Positions 45,653 to 54,846 of a DNA stretch of 64,000 bases are shown one piece after another. This DNA comes from Mycobacterium adipatum (GTDB taxonomy: Bacteria; Actinomycetota; Actinomycetes; Mycobacteriales; Mycobacteriaceae), in the NCBI RefSeq assembly GCF_001644575.1, contig NZ_CP015596.1:3658001-3722000 (forward strand). Direction: 5' to 3'. The notes under the pieces are model-generated. The model searched no databases. It was not told the DNA's origin and saw nothing but the letters and a program-made list of their open reading frames with translations. Both the position numbers and the translations under genes were made by a program. Each line of letters starts with the position of its first letter. The first letter of the stretch is position 1.

Positions 45653-46522
45653 ATGAAGTTCAAGTACGGCATGCTCACACCGCTGCTCGCCCTGTTCGTC
45701 GTGGCCGTCGGATTCCCGCTCTGCTACGCGGCGTATCTGTCGGTGACCGACTACAAGCTGACCGACCGCACGCCACCGGATTTCGTGGGCACCGCCAATT
45801 TCGCGAGCGCGCTGACCAATCCGGCGTTCTGGGAGGCCTTCGCGACGACCGCCACCTACGTGGTGATCGCGGTGAGCGCCGAACTGGTGCTGGGCTTCGC
45901 CCTGGCGCTGGCGCTGCATCAGCAGCGTTGGGCCAAGGATCTGTCCCGGGCGATCGTGTTGGCGCCCATGTTCATCACCCCGATCGCGGTCGGCCTGATC
46001 TTCCGGTTCCTGCTCAACGACCAGATCGGCGCGGTGCCCGCGCTGCTGCACGCAGTGGGGGCCGACTACGACTTCTTCGGCGCCGGGAAGGCGCTGCTGA
46101 CGCTCGCGTTCATCGATGTCTGGCAGTGGACACCGTTCATGGTGCTGCTGATCCTGGCCGGTCTGGAATCGATGCCCAAACAGCCCATGGAGGCGGCCCG
46201 GGTCGACGGCGCCGGTCCGGTCTACCGGTTGCGCCGCATGCTGATCCCCATGCTCGCCCCGGTGCTGACCGTCGCGGTGCTGTTGCGCGGCCTGGACGCT
46301 CTGCGCGTCTTCGAGTACATCTACGCCACCACCCGTGGCGGCCCGGGCACCGAGACCCAGACCCTGCAGTACTTCATGTATCTCGAAGGCATCCAGTTCT
46401 TCCGGCTCGCCCAGGCCAGCGCCATGGCCTTCATCGTGTTGGCCCTCGTGCTGGTGGTGATCGTGGCGGCCTTCCGCGCCATGGAACGCAATCGCGTCGC
46501 CGAGCGGAGCGCGGCCCGATGA
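45653..46522 (+). CDS. ABC sugar importer permease 1 (MalF-type)
   Basis: The 289-residue inner-membrane protein has six predicted helices and the ATPase-coupling EAA loop EAARVDGAGPVYRLRRMLIPML (about 181-202). The ATG at 45653 is chosen; a GTG three codons earlier is possible, and the longer upstream frame is not coding. It overlaps the next permease by ATGA. Confidence 0.92.
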   Translation: MKFKYGMLTPLLALFVVAVGFPLCYAAYLSVTDYKLTDRTPPDFVGTANFASALTNPAFWEAFATTATYVVIAVSAELVLGFALALALHQQRWAKDLSRAIVLAPMFITPIAVGLIFRFLLNDQIGAVPALLHAVGADYDFFGAGKALLTLAFIDVWQWTPFMVLLILAGLESMPKQPMEAARVDGAGPVYRLRRMLIPMLAPVLTVAVLLRGLDALRVFEYIYATTRGGPGTETQTLQYFMYLEGIQFFRLAQASAMAFIVLALVLVVIVAAFRAMERNRVAERSAAR

Positions 46523-47337
46523 CCCGCCGGTTCACCTGGCTGGAGACCCTGCGCCTGGCGGTACTCGCCGCGGCGTTCGTCTTCGTGCTGTTCCCCATCG
46601 TCTGGGTGGCGCTGGCGAGCTTCAAGACACCGGAACAGATGTCGGAGCCGTTCCTGTTCGCCTTCGCTCCCAGCCTGGCGAACTGGCAGGCCGTGTTCGC
46701 GTCCGGGGTGTTCGCCGCCGCCGGCCGCAGCGCACTGGTCGGTGTCATCACGGTGGCGATCAGCCTGGTCGTCGGCAGCATGGGCGCCTATGTCATCGCC
46801 AAGTACCGTGCCGGTGGCTCCCTGACCCGATTCGGGATGCTGGCCGCGCAGGTCGTTCCACCGGCGGTGATGGTGTTTCCGTTCCTGACCATGGCACAGG
46901 CATTACGGATGACCGACACCTTGGCGCCGGTGATCTTCGCGCACCTGTCGTTCGTGCTGCCGCTGGTCACCTGGTTTCTCATCGGCTTCTTCGAGGCGGT
47001 CCCCGCTTCGCTGGAGGAGCAGGCCCGCGTCGACGGATTCACCCGCTGGCAGGCCTTCCGGTTGGTGGTGCTGCCGCAGGTCTATCCCGGGATCGGGTCC
47101 GCCGGCATCTTCGGGTTCACGCTGTCCTGGAACGACCTGTTCTACGGGCTGATCCTGGCGCCGGGCAATGCGGCGATCCTGCCGGTGGCGATCGCGAACT
47201 TCAACACGTTCCGCGGTGTGCAGATCGGCACCATGAGCGCGGCGATCATGATCGCGATCATCCCGGTCGTCATCGCCAGTTTCTTCATCCAGCGACGCCT
47301 GGTCCAAGGGATCAGCGGCGGCGCGGTCAAGTACTAG
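46519..47337 (+). CDS. ABC sugar importer permease 2 (MalG-type)
   Basis: The 272-residue protein has six hydrophobic helices and the EAA loop EEQARVDGFTRWQAFRLVVLPQV (about 167-189). It forms a heterodimer with the preceding permease. The start codon overlaps the previous stop and the ATPase gene follows 16 bp later. Confidence 0.92.
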   Translation: MTRRFTWLETLRLAVLAAAFVFVLFPIVWVALASFKTPEQMSEPFLFAFAPSLANWQAVFASGVFAAAGRSALVGVITVAISLVVGSMGAYVIAKYRAGGSLTRFGMLAAQVVPPAVMVFPFLTMAQALRMTDTLAPVIFAHLSFVLPLVTWFLIGFFEAVPASLEEQARVDGFTRWQAFRLVVLPQVYPGIGSAGIFGFTLSWNDLFYGLILAPGNAAILPVAIANFNTFRGVQIGTMSAAIMIAIIPVVIASFFIQRRLVQGISGGAVKY

Positions 47338-47353
47338 ACAAGCGAGGTTGCAC

Positions 47354-48403
47354 ATGGCATCGGTCACCTTCTCCAAGGTGGGCAAGGCATTCGGGTCGAC
47401 GAGCGTGGTGTCGGATCTGGACCTGGAACTGACGGACGGCAGCATGACGGTGCTGGTGGGCCCGTCCGGCTGCGGTAAGACCACCTCGCTGCGCATGCTG
47501 GCCGGTCTCGAGCAGGTCAGCGCCGGCACGATCCACATCGGCGACCGGGATGTCACCGCGCTGGAACCCAAGGACCGCGATATCGCGATGGTGTTCCAGA
47601 ACTACGCGCTCTACCCGCATCTGACGGTGCGCGAGAATATCGCGTTCCCGTTGCGGGCCAAGAAGACTGCGCGCGCCGAGGCGCTGCGTCGGGCCGATGA
47701 GATCGCCGAGTCGCTGGGCCTGGGCGCGCTGGTCGAGCGCAAACCCAAGGACCTGTCCGGCGGCCAGCAGCAGCGGGTGGCGATCGGGCGGGCCATCATC
47801 CGCGAGCCCGCGGTGTTCCTGTTCGACGAGCCGCTGAGCAACCTGGACGCCAAGCTGCGGGTGGAGACCCGCACCGAACTCCTGCGGCTGCAACGCCAAT
47901 TGGGCATCACCTCGCTCTACGTCACGCACGACCAGGAGGAGGCGATGACACTCTCGGACCGGATCGTCGTGATGCGCGAGGGGCGCATCGCCCAGGCCGG
48001 CCCGCCCGGGGAGGTCTATCGGCGCCCGGCAGACACCTTCGTGGCCACCTTCGTCGGAAGCCCGAAGATGAATCTGGTCGACGGCACCGTCACCGGCGGC
48101 GAGCTGCGCACCGAATCCGGTGTCCGGATCAGCGTGGGCGGCCCGCAGGCGTCGTCGGTGACCATCGGCGTGCGCGCCGATGACCTGATCCTGACCCCGG
48201 ACGCCGACGGCGCCGCCGTCGTGGAACTCGTCGAACTGCTCGGACCGCGGGCCATCATAACGGTCCGCTCCGCGGATCAGCAGCTGACCAGCGTGGTGGA
48301 GGCGGCGGCCCTGACCGAGATCACCGTCGGCGCGACGGTGGGACTGTCCGCGCGTGACGTGCACCGCTTCGACGCCGCGACCGGGCGGCGTCTCGACGCG
48401 TGA
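47354..48403 (+). CDS. ABC sugar importer ATPase (MalK/UgpC-type)
   Basis: The 349-residue ATPase has Walker A GPSGCGKTT (36-44), the Q-loop FQNYALYPHL, signature LSGGQQQRVAIGRA, Walker B AVFLFDEPLSNLD and the switch His in YVTHDQEEAM, followed by a C-terminal TOBE/regulatory domain (about 235-349). AGCGAGG precedes the ATG at 47354; an in-frame TTG two codons earlier is less likely. It completes a full importer, so the island does not depend on a shared MsiK ATPase. Confidence 0.93.
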   Translation: MASVTFSKVGKAFGSTSVVSDLDLELTDGSMTVLVGPSGCGKTTSLRMLAGLEQVSAGTIHIGDRDVTALEPKDRDIAMVFQNYALYPHLTVRENIAFPLRAKKTARAEALRRADEIAESLGLGALVERKPKDLSGGQQQRVAIGRAIIREPAVFLFDEPLSNLDAKLRVETRTELLRLQRQLGITSLYVTHDQEEAMTLSDRIVVMREGRIAQAGPPGEVYRRPADTFVATFVGSPKMNLVDGTVTGGELRTESGVRISVGGPQASSVTIGVRADDLILTPDADGAAVVELVELLGPRAIITVRSADQQLTSVVEAAALTEITVGATVGLSARDVHRFDAATGRRLDA

Positions 48404-48409
48404 CCCCGG

Positions 48410-48757
48410 TCAGGGGTCCTCGGTATCGGTGAGCCTGCTCGGGGCGGCCTGCCGCCAGGAGTCGAGCAGGATGTCGTGCAACTCCCCCGCGTCTTCCAGC
48501 GCGTCGAGCCGAACCCGCACCCACGCCGATGCCGCCTCGTGCGCGGGCACCCAGAACTTGTGCGGCTCGGCGGCAATCAGCTCCTCGCGGTCAAATCGCG
48601 GGCAGCGCACCGCAAACGAGCTCTGATCGTCGGGCACGGTGACGAACATCTTGCCCGCCACATCGAATGTCGGATGCCCCCAGCGCTCCTTCTCCCTGGT
48701 CTCGGGTAGCGACAGCGCGACGCGCTGGACATCGTCAGCGTCGAGCACGGCAATCAC
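48410..48757 (-). CDS. MmcQ/YjbR-family protein
   Basis: The 115-residue protein matches the MmcQ/YjbR (CyaY-like fold) family, with the N-terminal LPETREKERWGHPTFDVAGKMFVTV and the C-terminal WVRVRLDALEDAGELHDILLDSWR. These proteins have a double-wing DNA-binding-like fold but no established function. Its ATG overlaps the ATP-grasp stop by 4 bp (48754-48757), so the two are co-translated. It is convergent with the sugar ATPase gene, 6 bp away. Confidence 0.85.
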   Translation of the reverse strand: MIAVLDADDVQRVALSLPETREKERWGHPTFDVAGKMFVTVPDDQSSFAVRCPRFDREELIAAEPHKFWVPAHEAASAWVRVRLDALEDAGELHDILLDSWRQAAPSRLTDTEDP

Positions 48758-49692
48758 ATCCCGCGGTGCGACAGCGGACCGAGCCCGAGCCGGATCAGGG
48801 CCGCCTCCACGCCGAGCGCGTAATCCCGCTCAGCGCGGCGCTTCTCGGCCGCGCCGAGCTGGCGGAAGCCCAGCGACGGTTCGACGAGTTCGAGTTCCAG
48901 CAGTCGCGGATCGTCGGCTCCGCCGATGACGTCGACCCGCGCGTACAGCAGGTCACGCGACGCAATGGCGAACCGATTCGTCACCGCGGCGATCGCGGCG
49001 TGGCCCACCTCCCACACTTCCTCGGCGGGATCGGCGGCCCCGAGCTTCTCCGCGGCGAACGTGCCGGTCGGCTCGAACTGCGGACCGCGCCCGGCCGGCG
49101 GCAGGATCGGACCCTTGGTGAACGCGTGGGAGGGCTCCCCGTTGAGGAACACCAGCGCCGTCTCGCCGCGCGCGATCCGCGGGTCATAGGGCTGCACGAG
49201 GACGGCGCGGCCCGCCGACTGCAGCGCACCGGCGTGACGCAGCGCCGCGGCCGGGTCGACGAACCGTTGCGCACCCACCGAACCGGCGCCGACGGCGGGT
49301 TTGACCACCACTTCACCGGTTGGTGGCGGCACCGTCTCGTCGGCGCCGTAATACCGGGTGGGGACGATCGGCAGGCCGTCACGCTGCAGGTCCAGCAGAT
49401 AGTGCTTGTCGATATTCCAGGCCACCAGCGCCGGCGGGTTGAGCAGGTTGCGCACCGCCCGCGTCCAGGCCACGAACTCCTCGACCCGCTCGCTGTAGTC
49501 CCAGGTGGCGCGCAGCACCACCAGGTCGGCCTGCAGCGTGACCGGGTCGTCCCATGGCTTCCAGCTGACATGCAGCCCGCGGGCCCGCAGGGCGGCCACC
49601 AGACCGGCGTCATCGCTGTCACCTTCGGGAAGTGCCGCGCAGCTGGCGAACACGATGCGCGGATGGAACACCTCGGGACGGGCCAGCTTCAC
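48754..49692 (-). CDS. ATP-grasp superfamily protein
   Basis: The 312-residue protein has an ATP-grasp architecture: an N-terminal Rossmann-like part with LVVLRATWDYSERVEEFVAW (about 58-77), the nucleotide-binding VVVKPAVGAGSVGAQRF (about 127-143), and the metal-binding acidic strand LLELELVEPSLGF near the C-terminus. It resembles the group that includes the cycloserine-pathway ligase DcsG and glutathione-synthetase-like enzymes, which join a carboxylate to an amine using ATP; the substrate is unknown. The GTG at 49690-49692 has TATCAT six bases upstream (leaderless). Its partner in the operon is the YjbR-like gene. Confidence 0.85.
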   Translation of the reverse strand: MKLARPEVFHPRIVFASCAALPEGDSDDAGLVAALRARGLHVSWKPWDDPVTLQADLVVLRATWDYSERVEEFVAWTRAVRNLLNPPALVAWNIDKHYLLDLQRDGLPIVPTRYYGADETVPPPTGEVVVKPAVGAGSVGAQRFVDPAAALRHAGALQSAGRAVLVQPYDPRIARGETALVFLNGEPSHAFTKGPILPPAGRGPQFEPTGTFAAEKLGAADPAEEVWEVGHAAIAAVTNRFAIASRDLLYARVDVIGGADDPRLLELELVEPSLGFRQLGAAEKRRAERDYALGVEAALIRLGLGPLSHRGM

Positions 49693-49697
49693 ACATG

Positions 49698-49704
49698 GAT
49701 GATA
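49698..49704. promoter_or_regulatory. Overlapping divergent -10 boxes for the ATP-grasp and qor genes
   Basis: On the minus strand TATCAT (49699-49704) is six bases before the ATP-grasp GTG at 49692. On the plus strand GATGAT (49698-49703) is six bases before the qor ATG at 49710. The two start codons are 17 bp apart, so polymerase cannot occupy both at once. Confidence 0.45.
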
Positions 49705-49709
49705 GAGAT

Positions 49710-50681
49710 ATGCATGCCATCGAAGTCGCTCAGACCGGCGGACCCGAGGTCCTGAACTACGTCGAGAAGGACACACCCACCCCGGGGCCCGGGCAGGTGC
49801 TCATCAAGGCCGAGGCGATCGGCGTCAACTTCATCGACACCTATTTCCGGTCCGGCCTGTATCCCCGGGAGACACCGTTCGTAGTGGGCAGCGAGGTGTG
49901 CGGGACGGTGGCCGCGGTCGGTGCGGACGTCGCGGCACTGGCGCTCGGTGACCGGGTGGTGACCGCCAACGCGGTCGGCGCTTACGCCGACTTCTCGCTC
50001 GCACCAGCCGATTACGTGGCCTATGTGCCCGACGAGGTGGCACCCGACGCGGTGGCCTCCGCCCTGTTGAAGGGGATGACGGCGCACTACCTGCTCAAAT
50101 CCGTGTACGCCGTGCAGTCCAACGACACGATCCTGGTGCATGCCGGCGCGGGCGGGGTCGGACTGATCTTGACCCAGTGGGCGACCAGTCTGGGCACCAA
50201 GGTGATCACCACCGCCTCGACCCCGGAGAAGGCCGAGCTCTCCCGCCGGGCCGGTGCGGTCGAGGTTTTGGAGTACCCCGAGGACCCCGAGGAGTTCGGA
50301 GCGACGGTGAAGCGGCTCTCCGGCGGCGGCGTCGCGGCGGTCTACGACGGGGTGGGCGCCTCGACGTTCGAGGCCAGCCTGGCCAGCCTGGCGGTGCGCG
50401 GCACACTCGCACTGTTCGGCGCCGCGAGTGGCCCGGTGCCCGCCTTCGACCCGCAGCGCCTCAACACCGCGGGTTCGGTGTTCCTGACCCGCCCGAGCCT
50501 GGGCGCCTACACCCGCACCGCGGACGAGTTCGCCTGGCGGGCCGGGGAATTGATCAACGCCATCGCCGACGGTTCGATCAGCATCACGGTCAGTGAGCGT
50601 TACCCGCTGGCCGAGGCCGCCCGGGCGCACACCGATCTGCAGGGCCGAAAGACCGTCGGCTCGGTGGTGCTGGTGCCTTAG
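49710..50681 (+). CDS. qor: NADPH:quinone oxidoreductase
   Basis: The 323-residue zinc-free medium-chain reductase of the QOR type has the N-terminal GroES-like barrel with GVNFIDTYFRSGLYP (about 40-54) and the Rossmann loop AGAGGVGLILTQWA (about 147-160). It reduces quinones with NADPH, possibly in redox protection. The start is the ATG at 49710, six bases after a GATGAT box; earlier in-frame codons overlap the divergent gene. It ends in a 4-bp overlap with the convergent lipoprotein gene. Matches Rv1454c. Confidence 0.92.
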   Translation: MHAIEVAQTGGPEVLNYVEKDTPTPGPGQVLIKAEAIGVNFIDTYFRSGLYPRETPFVVGSEVCGTVAAVGADVAALALGDRVVTANAVGAYADFSLAPADYVAYVPDEVAPDAVASALLKGMTAHYLLKSVYAVQSNDTILVHAGAGGVGLILTQWATSLGTKVITTASTPEKAELSRRAGAVEVLEYPEDPEEFGATVKRLSGGGVAAVYDGVGASTFEASLASLAVRGTLALFGAASGPVPAFDPQRLNTAGSVFLTRPSLGAYTRTADEFAWRAGELINAIADGSISITVSERYPLAEAARAHTDLQGRKTVGSVVLVP

Positions 50682-51541
50682 CGGCGCAGCCGCACCAACC
50701 GGTAGACACCGAACAGCAGCGCCAGCGCGACGACCCCCGCCCCGACCCAGGGCAGCAGCAGACCGACGAGCAGCAACAGGTTGGCCCCGGTGTCGACCAG
50801 GGCGTCCCAGCCCCGTTCCACCTGGCCGAGGAATCCCCGGTACTGCTCGGGTGCCGGGCCTCCGGTGACGCCGGCGACCAGCTCCACGGTGACGGTGCTG
50901 TAGCTGATCTGCTCACCCAGCGCGGCGCGCTGCGCACGCAGGCTGTCCAGGTCGGCCTGACGTTGCGACAGCGCGTTCTCCGCCTCGATCAGCGCCGACG
51001 GGTCGCGGGCGTCGCGCATGATCGCCAGCAGGCGGTCCACCGAGGTCTGCAGCGCCTTGATGCGGGCGTCCAGGTCGACGCGCTGGCTGGTGACGTCCTC
51101 GGCCTGCATGTCCAGCGAGTCGACGGTGCCGAGGCCCTTCAGCCCGTCGATGACGCCGTCGAGTTTGTCGGCGGGGACCCGCAACGTGAGGGTGACGCGG
51201 GCCCGGTCCAGCGGTGACCCGCCGTACTCGGTGCGGCTGTCCACCCGCCCGCCGGCATCGGTGGCCAGCGCCGACGCGCGGTCGGCCGCACCCAGCGGGT
51301 TGTCCGCGGTGAGCGAGATGGTGGCCGTCTTGACGACATCGCGCGCCACCTCCGGTGGCGCCTTCGGCGCGTCCTGGGGGGCCGGACCGGTCAGCGGCAT
51401 GGTCTCCGAGGCGGAGCCGCCGCCGGCCTTGAAATCCTCGGCCGTTCCCGGGGAGCCGGGCGGGGATCCCGCCGAACAGGCGGCGAGGGCGAGCAACACG
51501 ACGAGGCCGGCCACGGCCCGGAACAGCCACCCGATGATCAT
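50678..51541 (-). CDS. DUF4349 lipoprotein
   Basis: The 287-residue protein has a lipoprotein signal (VVLLALAACSAG; lipid cysteine about residue 22), a Pro/Gly-rich linker, a DUF4349 domain (about 65-235) containing a coiled coil (DVTSQRVDLDARIKALQTSVDRLLAIM and ALSQRQADLDSLRAQRAAL), and a C-terminal transmembrane helix (about 258-281). It would be tethered at both ends on the outer side of the membrane. Function unknown. It lies where M. tuberculosis has other genes (between qor and ctaB), so the locus is variable. Confidence 0.85.
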   Translation of the reverse strand: MIIGWLFRAVAGLVVLLALAACSAGSPPGSPGTAEDFKAGGGSASETMPLTGPAPQDAPKAPPEVARDVVKTATISLTADNPLGAADRASALATDAGGRVDSRTEYGGSPLDRARVTLTLRVPADKLDGVIDGLKGLGTVDSLDMQAEDVTSQRVDLDARIKALQTSVDRLLAIMRDARDPSALIEAENALSQRQADLDSLRAQRAALGEQISYSTVTVELVAGVTGGPAPEQYRGFLGQVERGWDALVDTGANLLLLVGLLLPWVGAGVVALALLFGVYRLVRLRR

Positions 51542-51592
51542 GAAATCCCATAGTAGGGAGTCGGGGCCGCATTCGACCCGAACCTGGACCGG

Positions 51593-52519
51593 TCAGAACA
51601 GTTGCGGCAGGGCCAACGCGGAATCCACGGCCAGCGCGCAGAACACCACGGCGAGGTAGTTGTTGGACTGCAGGAACAGTCGCAGCGGCTTCACCGGTTC
51701 CCCGCGTTTGACGCCGGAGTACAGCTGATGGGCCATCACCAGGAACCACACCCCGGCCAGGGCGGCCACCGACGCGTACAGCCAGCCGGTGGCCAGCGCG
51801 AGCGTCAGCGTGGTCAGCACCGTCAACCAGGTGTAGATCAGGATCTGGCGGGTGACCTGGCGCTCGGTGGCCACGACGGGCAGCATCGGCACACCGGCGG
51901 CTTTGTAGTCTTCCTTGTAGCGCATCGCCAGCGCCCAGGTGTGCGGCGGCGTCCAGAAGAAGATGATGAGGAACATCACCAGCGCGGGCCAGCCGATGGT
52001 CCCGGTCACCGCCGACCAACCGATCATCACCGGCATGCAACCGGCCGCCCCGCCCCACACCACGTTCTGCGACGTGCGGCGTTTGAGCAGCAAGGTGTAG
52101 ACGAAGACGTAGAACGCGATGGTCGCCAGCGCCAGCAGGCCCGAGAGCAGGTTGGTGGTCCGCCACAGCCACGCGAACGATCCCACGGTCAGCACCAGCC
52201 CGAAGATCAGCGCGTGCCGGGTCGGCACCGACGCCCGCGCCAGCGGCCGCAGGGCGGTGCGTTTCATCACCTTGTCGATATCGGCGTCGGCGACGCAGTT
52301 CAGGGTATTGGCACCGGCGGCGGCCATCATGCCGCCGATCAGGGTGTTCAGGATGAGCAGCGGGTCCACGGTGCCGCGGTCGGCCAGCAGCATCGCCGGG
52401 ATCGTCGTCACCAGCAACAGCTCGATCACACGGGGCTTGGTCAACGCCAGGTACGACAGAACCGTGGTTCGTATCCGATTCGGTGCGCCACTGACCGGCC
52501 GGCGCTCGCGAATGCTCAC
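51593..52519 (-). CDS. ctaB: Protoheme IX farnesyltransferase (heme O synthase)
   Basis: The 308-residue UbiA-family prenyltransferase adds farnesyl to heme B to form heme O, the substrate of CtaA. It has about nine helices and the two Asp-rich motifs: [15 protein letters not shown] (about 87-101) and [15 protein letters not shown] (about 211-225). GAGGAG lies nine bases before the GTG at 52517-52519, so this transcript has a leader, unlike many neighbours. The in-frame sequence further upstream lies in the promoter region. Matches Rv1451. Confidence 0.95.
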   Translation of the reverse strand: MSIRERRPVSGAPNRIRTTVLSYLALTKPRVIELLLVTTIPAMLLADRGTVDPLLILNTLIGGMMAAAGANTLNCVADADIDKVMKRTALRPLARASVPTRHALIFGLVLTVGSFAWLWRTTNLLSGLLALATIAFYVFVYTLLLKRRTSQNVVWGGAAGCMPVMIGWSAVTGTIGWPALVMFLIIFFWTPPHTWALAMRYKEDYKAAGVPMLPVVATERQVTRQILIYTWLTVLTTLTLALATGWLYASVAALAGVWFLVMAHQLYSGVKRGEPVKPLRLFLQSNNYLAVVFCALAVDSALALPQLF

Positions 52520-52553
52520 GCTAATAACTCCTCGGGCGACGGTCACGCGGGCT

Positions 52554-52574
52554 TCTACTACAGACGATGGTAGA
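52554..52574. promoter_or_regulatory. CTACTACAG motif and inverted repeat at the ctaB promoter
   Basis: TCTAC (52554-52558) and GTAGA (52570-52574) form an inverted repeat, and CTACTACAG (52555-52563) equals the core of the ctaA tandem repeat. On the minus strand TACCAT (52567-52572) is a likely ctaB -10, which places the motif at the transcription start. The 218-bp region 52520-52737 also holds the tkt promoter on the other side. Confidence 0.45.
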
Positions 52575-52682
52575 CCGCGCCGGAGTCGGCCCCGCACCGC
52601 AGGGTGTGTATCGGAGTTTGTTGCGGGGTTAACGGAGGCAAAAGCTGCACCAACCGGTCTGCGGTGGATGACTCGCCCGCAC

Positions 52683-52688
52683 TAGGGT
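52683..52688 (+). promoter_or_regulatory. -10 box of the tkt operon
   Basis: TAGGGT with predicted transcription start near 52695; the leader contains AGGAG (52725-52729), eight bases before the GTG at 52738. Confidence 0.45.
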
Positions 52689-52737
52689 GTTTGACGTAGC
52701 GACGTCCGCAGCGCAGAGAAATTTAGGAGTGAAGGTA

Positions 52738-54828
52738 GTGACCACCGCCGAAGAGATAACTGCCCTCACGCAACCGAACCACCCCGACGACTGGTCCGAC
52801 CTCGACACGGTCGCGGTGGACACCGTGCGGGTGCTGGCCGCCGACGCGGTGCAGAAGGTCGGCAACGGCCACCCCGGTACCGCGATGAGCCTCGCCCCGC
52901 TGGCGTACACGCTGTTCCAGCGCCAGCTGCGCCACGACCCGTCCGACACCCACTGGCTCGGCCGCGACCGCTTCATCCTCTCCTGTGGCCACTCCAGCCT
53001 CACCATCTACCTGCAGCTGTACTTGGGCGGGTTCGGGTTGGAGCTCGAGGACATCGAGGCGCTGCGCACCTGGAAGTCCAAGACCCCCGGCCACCCGGAG
53101 TTCCGGCACACCAAGGGCGTGGAGATCACCACCGGACCGCTGGGCCAGGGACTCGCCTCGGCGGTGGGTATGGCCATGGCCGCCCGCTACGAGCGCGGCC
53201 TGTTCGACCCCGAGGCCCCCGCCGGTGAGAGCCCGTTCGACCACTACATCTACGTGATCGCCTCCGACGGCGACATCGAGGAGGGCGTCACCAGCGAGGC
53301 GTCCTCGCTGGCGGGCACCCAGCAGCTGGGCAACTTGATCGTCTTCTACGACAAGAACCACATCTCCATCGAGCACGACACCGATATCGCGTTGAGCGAG
53401 AACGTCGCCGACCGCTACCGCGCCTACGGCTGGCATGTCCAGGAGATCGTCGGCGGCGAGAATGTGGTCGGTATCGAGGAGGCCATCGCCGAGGCCAAGA
53501 AGGTGACCGACAAGCCGTCCTTCATCTCGGTGCGCACCATCATCGGCTACCCCGCGCCGACGAAGATGAACACCGGTGGCGTGCACGGTTCGGCGCTGGG
53601 CGCCGACGAGGTCGCCGCCACCAAGAAGATCCTGGGCTTCGACCCGGAGAAGACCTTCGAGGTGCGCGACGAGGTCATCGCGCACACCCGCAAGCTGGTG
53701 GACCGTGGCCGCGAGGCGCACGAGAAGTGGCAGACCGATTTCGACGCCTGGGCACAGCGCGAGCCCGAGCGCAAGAAACTGCTGGACCGGCTGACGGCCG
53801 GGGAACTGCCCGAGGGCTGGGATGCGGACATCACCTACTGGGAGCCCGGCTCCAAGTCCGTTGCCACCCGCGCCGCATTCGGCCAGGTGCTCAACGACGT
53901 TGCCCCGAAGCTGCCCGAATTGTGGGGTGGCTCAGCTGATCTCGCCGGTAGCAACAACACCACCATCAAAGGCGTGAAATCGTTCGGCCCGCCCAGCATC
54001 TCCACCGAGGACTTCACCGCCGACTGGTACGGCCGGGTGCTGCACTTCGGTATCCGCGAACACGCCATGGGCTCGATCCTGTCCGGCATCGTGCTGCACG
54101 GTCCGACCCGCGCGTTCGGCGGCACGTTCCTGCAGTTCTCCGATTACATGCGCCCGGCAGTGCGACTGGCCTCGCTGATGGACATCGACACCATCTACAT
54201 CTGGACGCACGACTCGATCGGCCTCGGTGAGGACGGCCCCACCCACCAGCCGATCGAGCATCTGTCCGCGCTGCGTGCCATCCCGAACCTGTCGGTGGTG
54301 CGCCCCGGTGATCCGAACGAGACGGCCTACGCCTGGAAGAGCATCATCGCGCGCGGTAACGGCAGCGGCCCGGTTGGTTTCATCCTGACCCGACAGGGCA
54401 TCCCGGTATTGGAGGGCACCGATGCCGACGGTGTCGCCAAGGGCGGCTACGTCCTCGGCGGCGACGACGCGGCCGATGCCGAGGTGATCATCATCGCGAC
54501 CGGATCCGAACTGCAGCTGGCGGTCGAGGCGAAGAAGCTGCTGGCCGAGAAGGACATCGCGGCCGCGGTGGTCTCCATGCCGTGCGTCGAGTGGTTCGAG
54601 TCCCAGCCCAAGGAGTACCGCGATTCGGTGCTGCCGCCCGACGTGTCGGCCCGTGTCGCGGTCGAGGCCGGTATCGCGCAGTCCTGGCACAAGCTCGTCG
54701 GAGATACCGGCGAGATCATCTCGATCGAGCACTACGGCGAGTCTGCCGATGACAAGACGTTGTTCCGTGAGTTCGGTTTCACCGCTGAAGCCGTCGTCGC
54801 TGCTGCCGAACGCACCCTCGATAACTAG
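52738..54828 (+). CDS. tkt: Transketolase
   Basis: The 696-residue thiamine-diphosphate enzyme moves two-carbon units in the non-oxidative pentose phosphate pathway. The N-terminal part has [17 protein letters not shown] (about 40-56) and the cofactor motif [27 protein letters not shown] (about 177-207), ending with the usual N. The second domain has [15 protein letters not shown] and a conserved [20 protein letters not shown] supports the GTG at 52738; an in-frame ATG at 52687 overlaps the promoter. First gene of tkt-tal-zwf-opcA-pgl. Matches Rv1449c. Confidence 0.97.
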   Translation: MTTAEEITALTQPNHPDDWSDLDTVAVDTVRVLAADAVQKVGNGHPGTAMSLAPLAYTLFQRQLRHDPSDTHWLGRDRFILSCGHSSLTIYLQLYLGGFGLELEDIEALRTWKSKTPGHPEFRHTKGVEITTGPLGQGLASAVGMAMAARYERGLFDPEAPAGESPFDHYIYVIASDGDIEEGVTSEASSLAGTQQLGNLIVFYDKNHISIEHDTDIALSENVADRYRAYGWHVQEIVGGENVVGIEEAIAEAKKVTDKPSFISVRTIIGYPAPTKMNTGGVHGSALGADEVAATKKILGFDPEKTFEVRDEVIAHTRKLVDRGREAHEKWQTDFDAWAQREPERKKLLDRLTAGELPEGWDADITYWEPGSKSVATRAAFGQVLNDVAPKLPELWGGSADLAGSNNTTIKGVKSFGPPSISTEDFTADWYGRVLHFGIREHAMGSILSGIVLHGPTRAFGGTFLQFSDYMRPAVRLASLMDIDTIYIWTHDSIGLGEDGPTHQPIEHLSALRAIPNLSVVRPGDPNETAYAWKSIIARGNGSGPVGFILTRQGIPVLEGTDADGVAKGGYVLGGDDAADAEVIIIATGSELQLAVEAKKLLAEKDIAAAVVSMPCVEWFESQPKEYRDSVLPPDVSARVAVEAGIAQSWHKLVGDTGEIISIEHYGESADDKTLFREFGFTAEAVVAAAERTLDN

Positions 54829-54846
54829 AAGGTAAGGCGAATAACC

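Noticed and set aside
52687..52737. Longer N-terminus of transketolase from the ATG at 52687
   Set aside because: The extra codons overlap the TAGGGT -10 box and the leader, while AGGAG is well spaced for GTG 52738.
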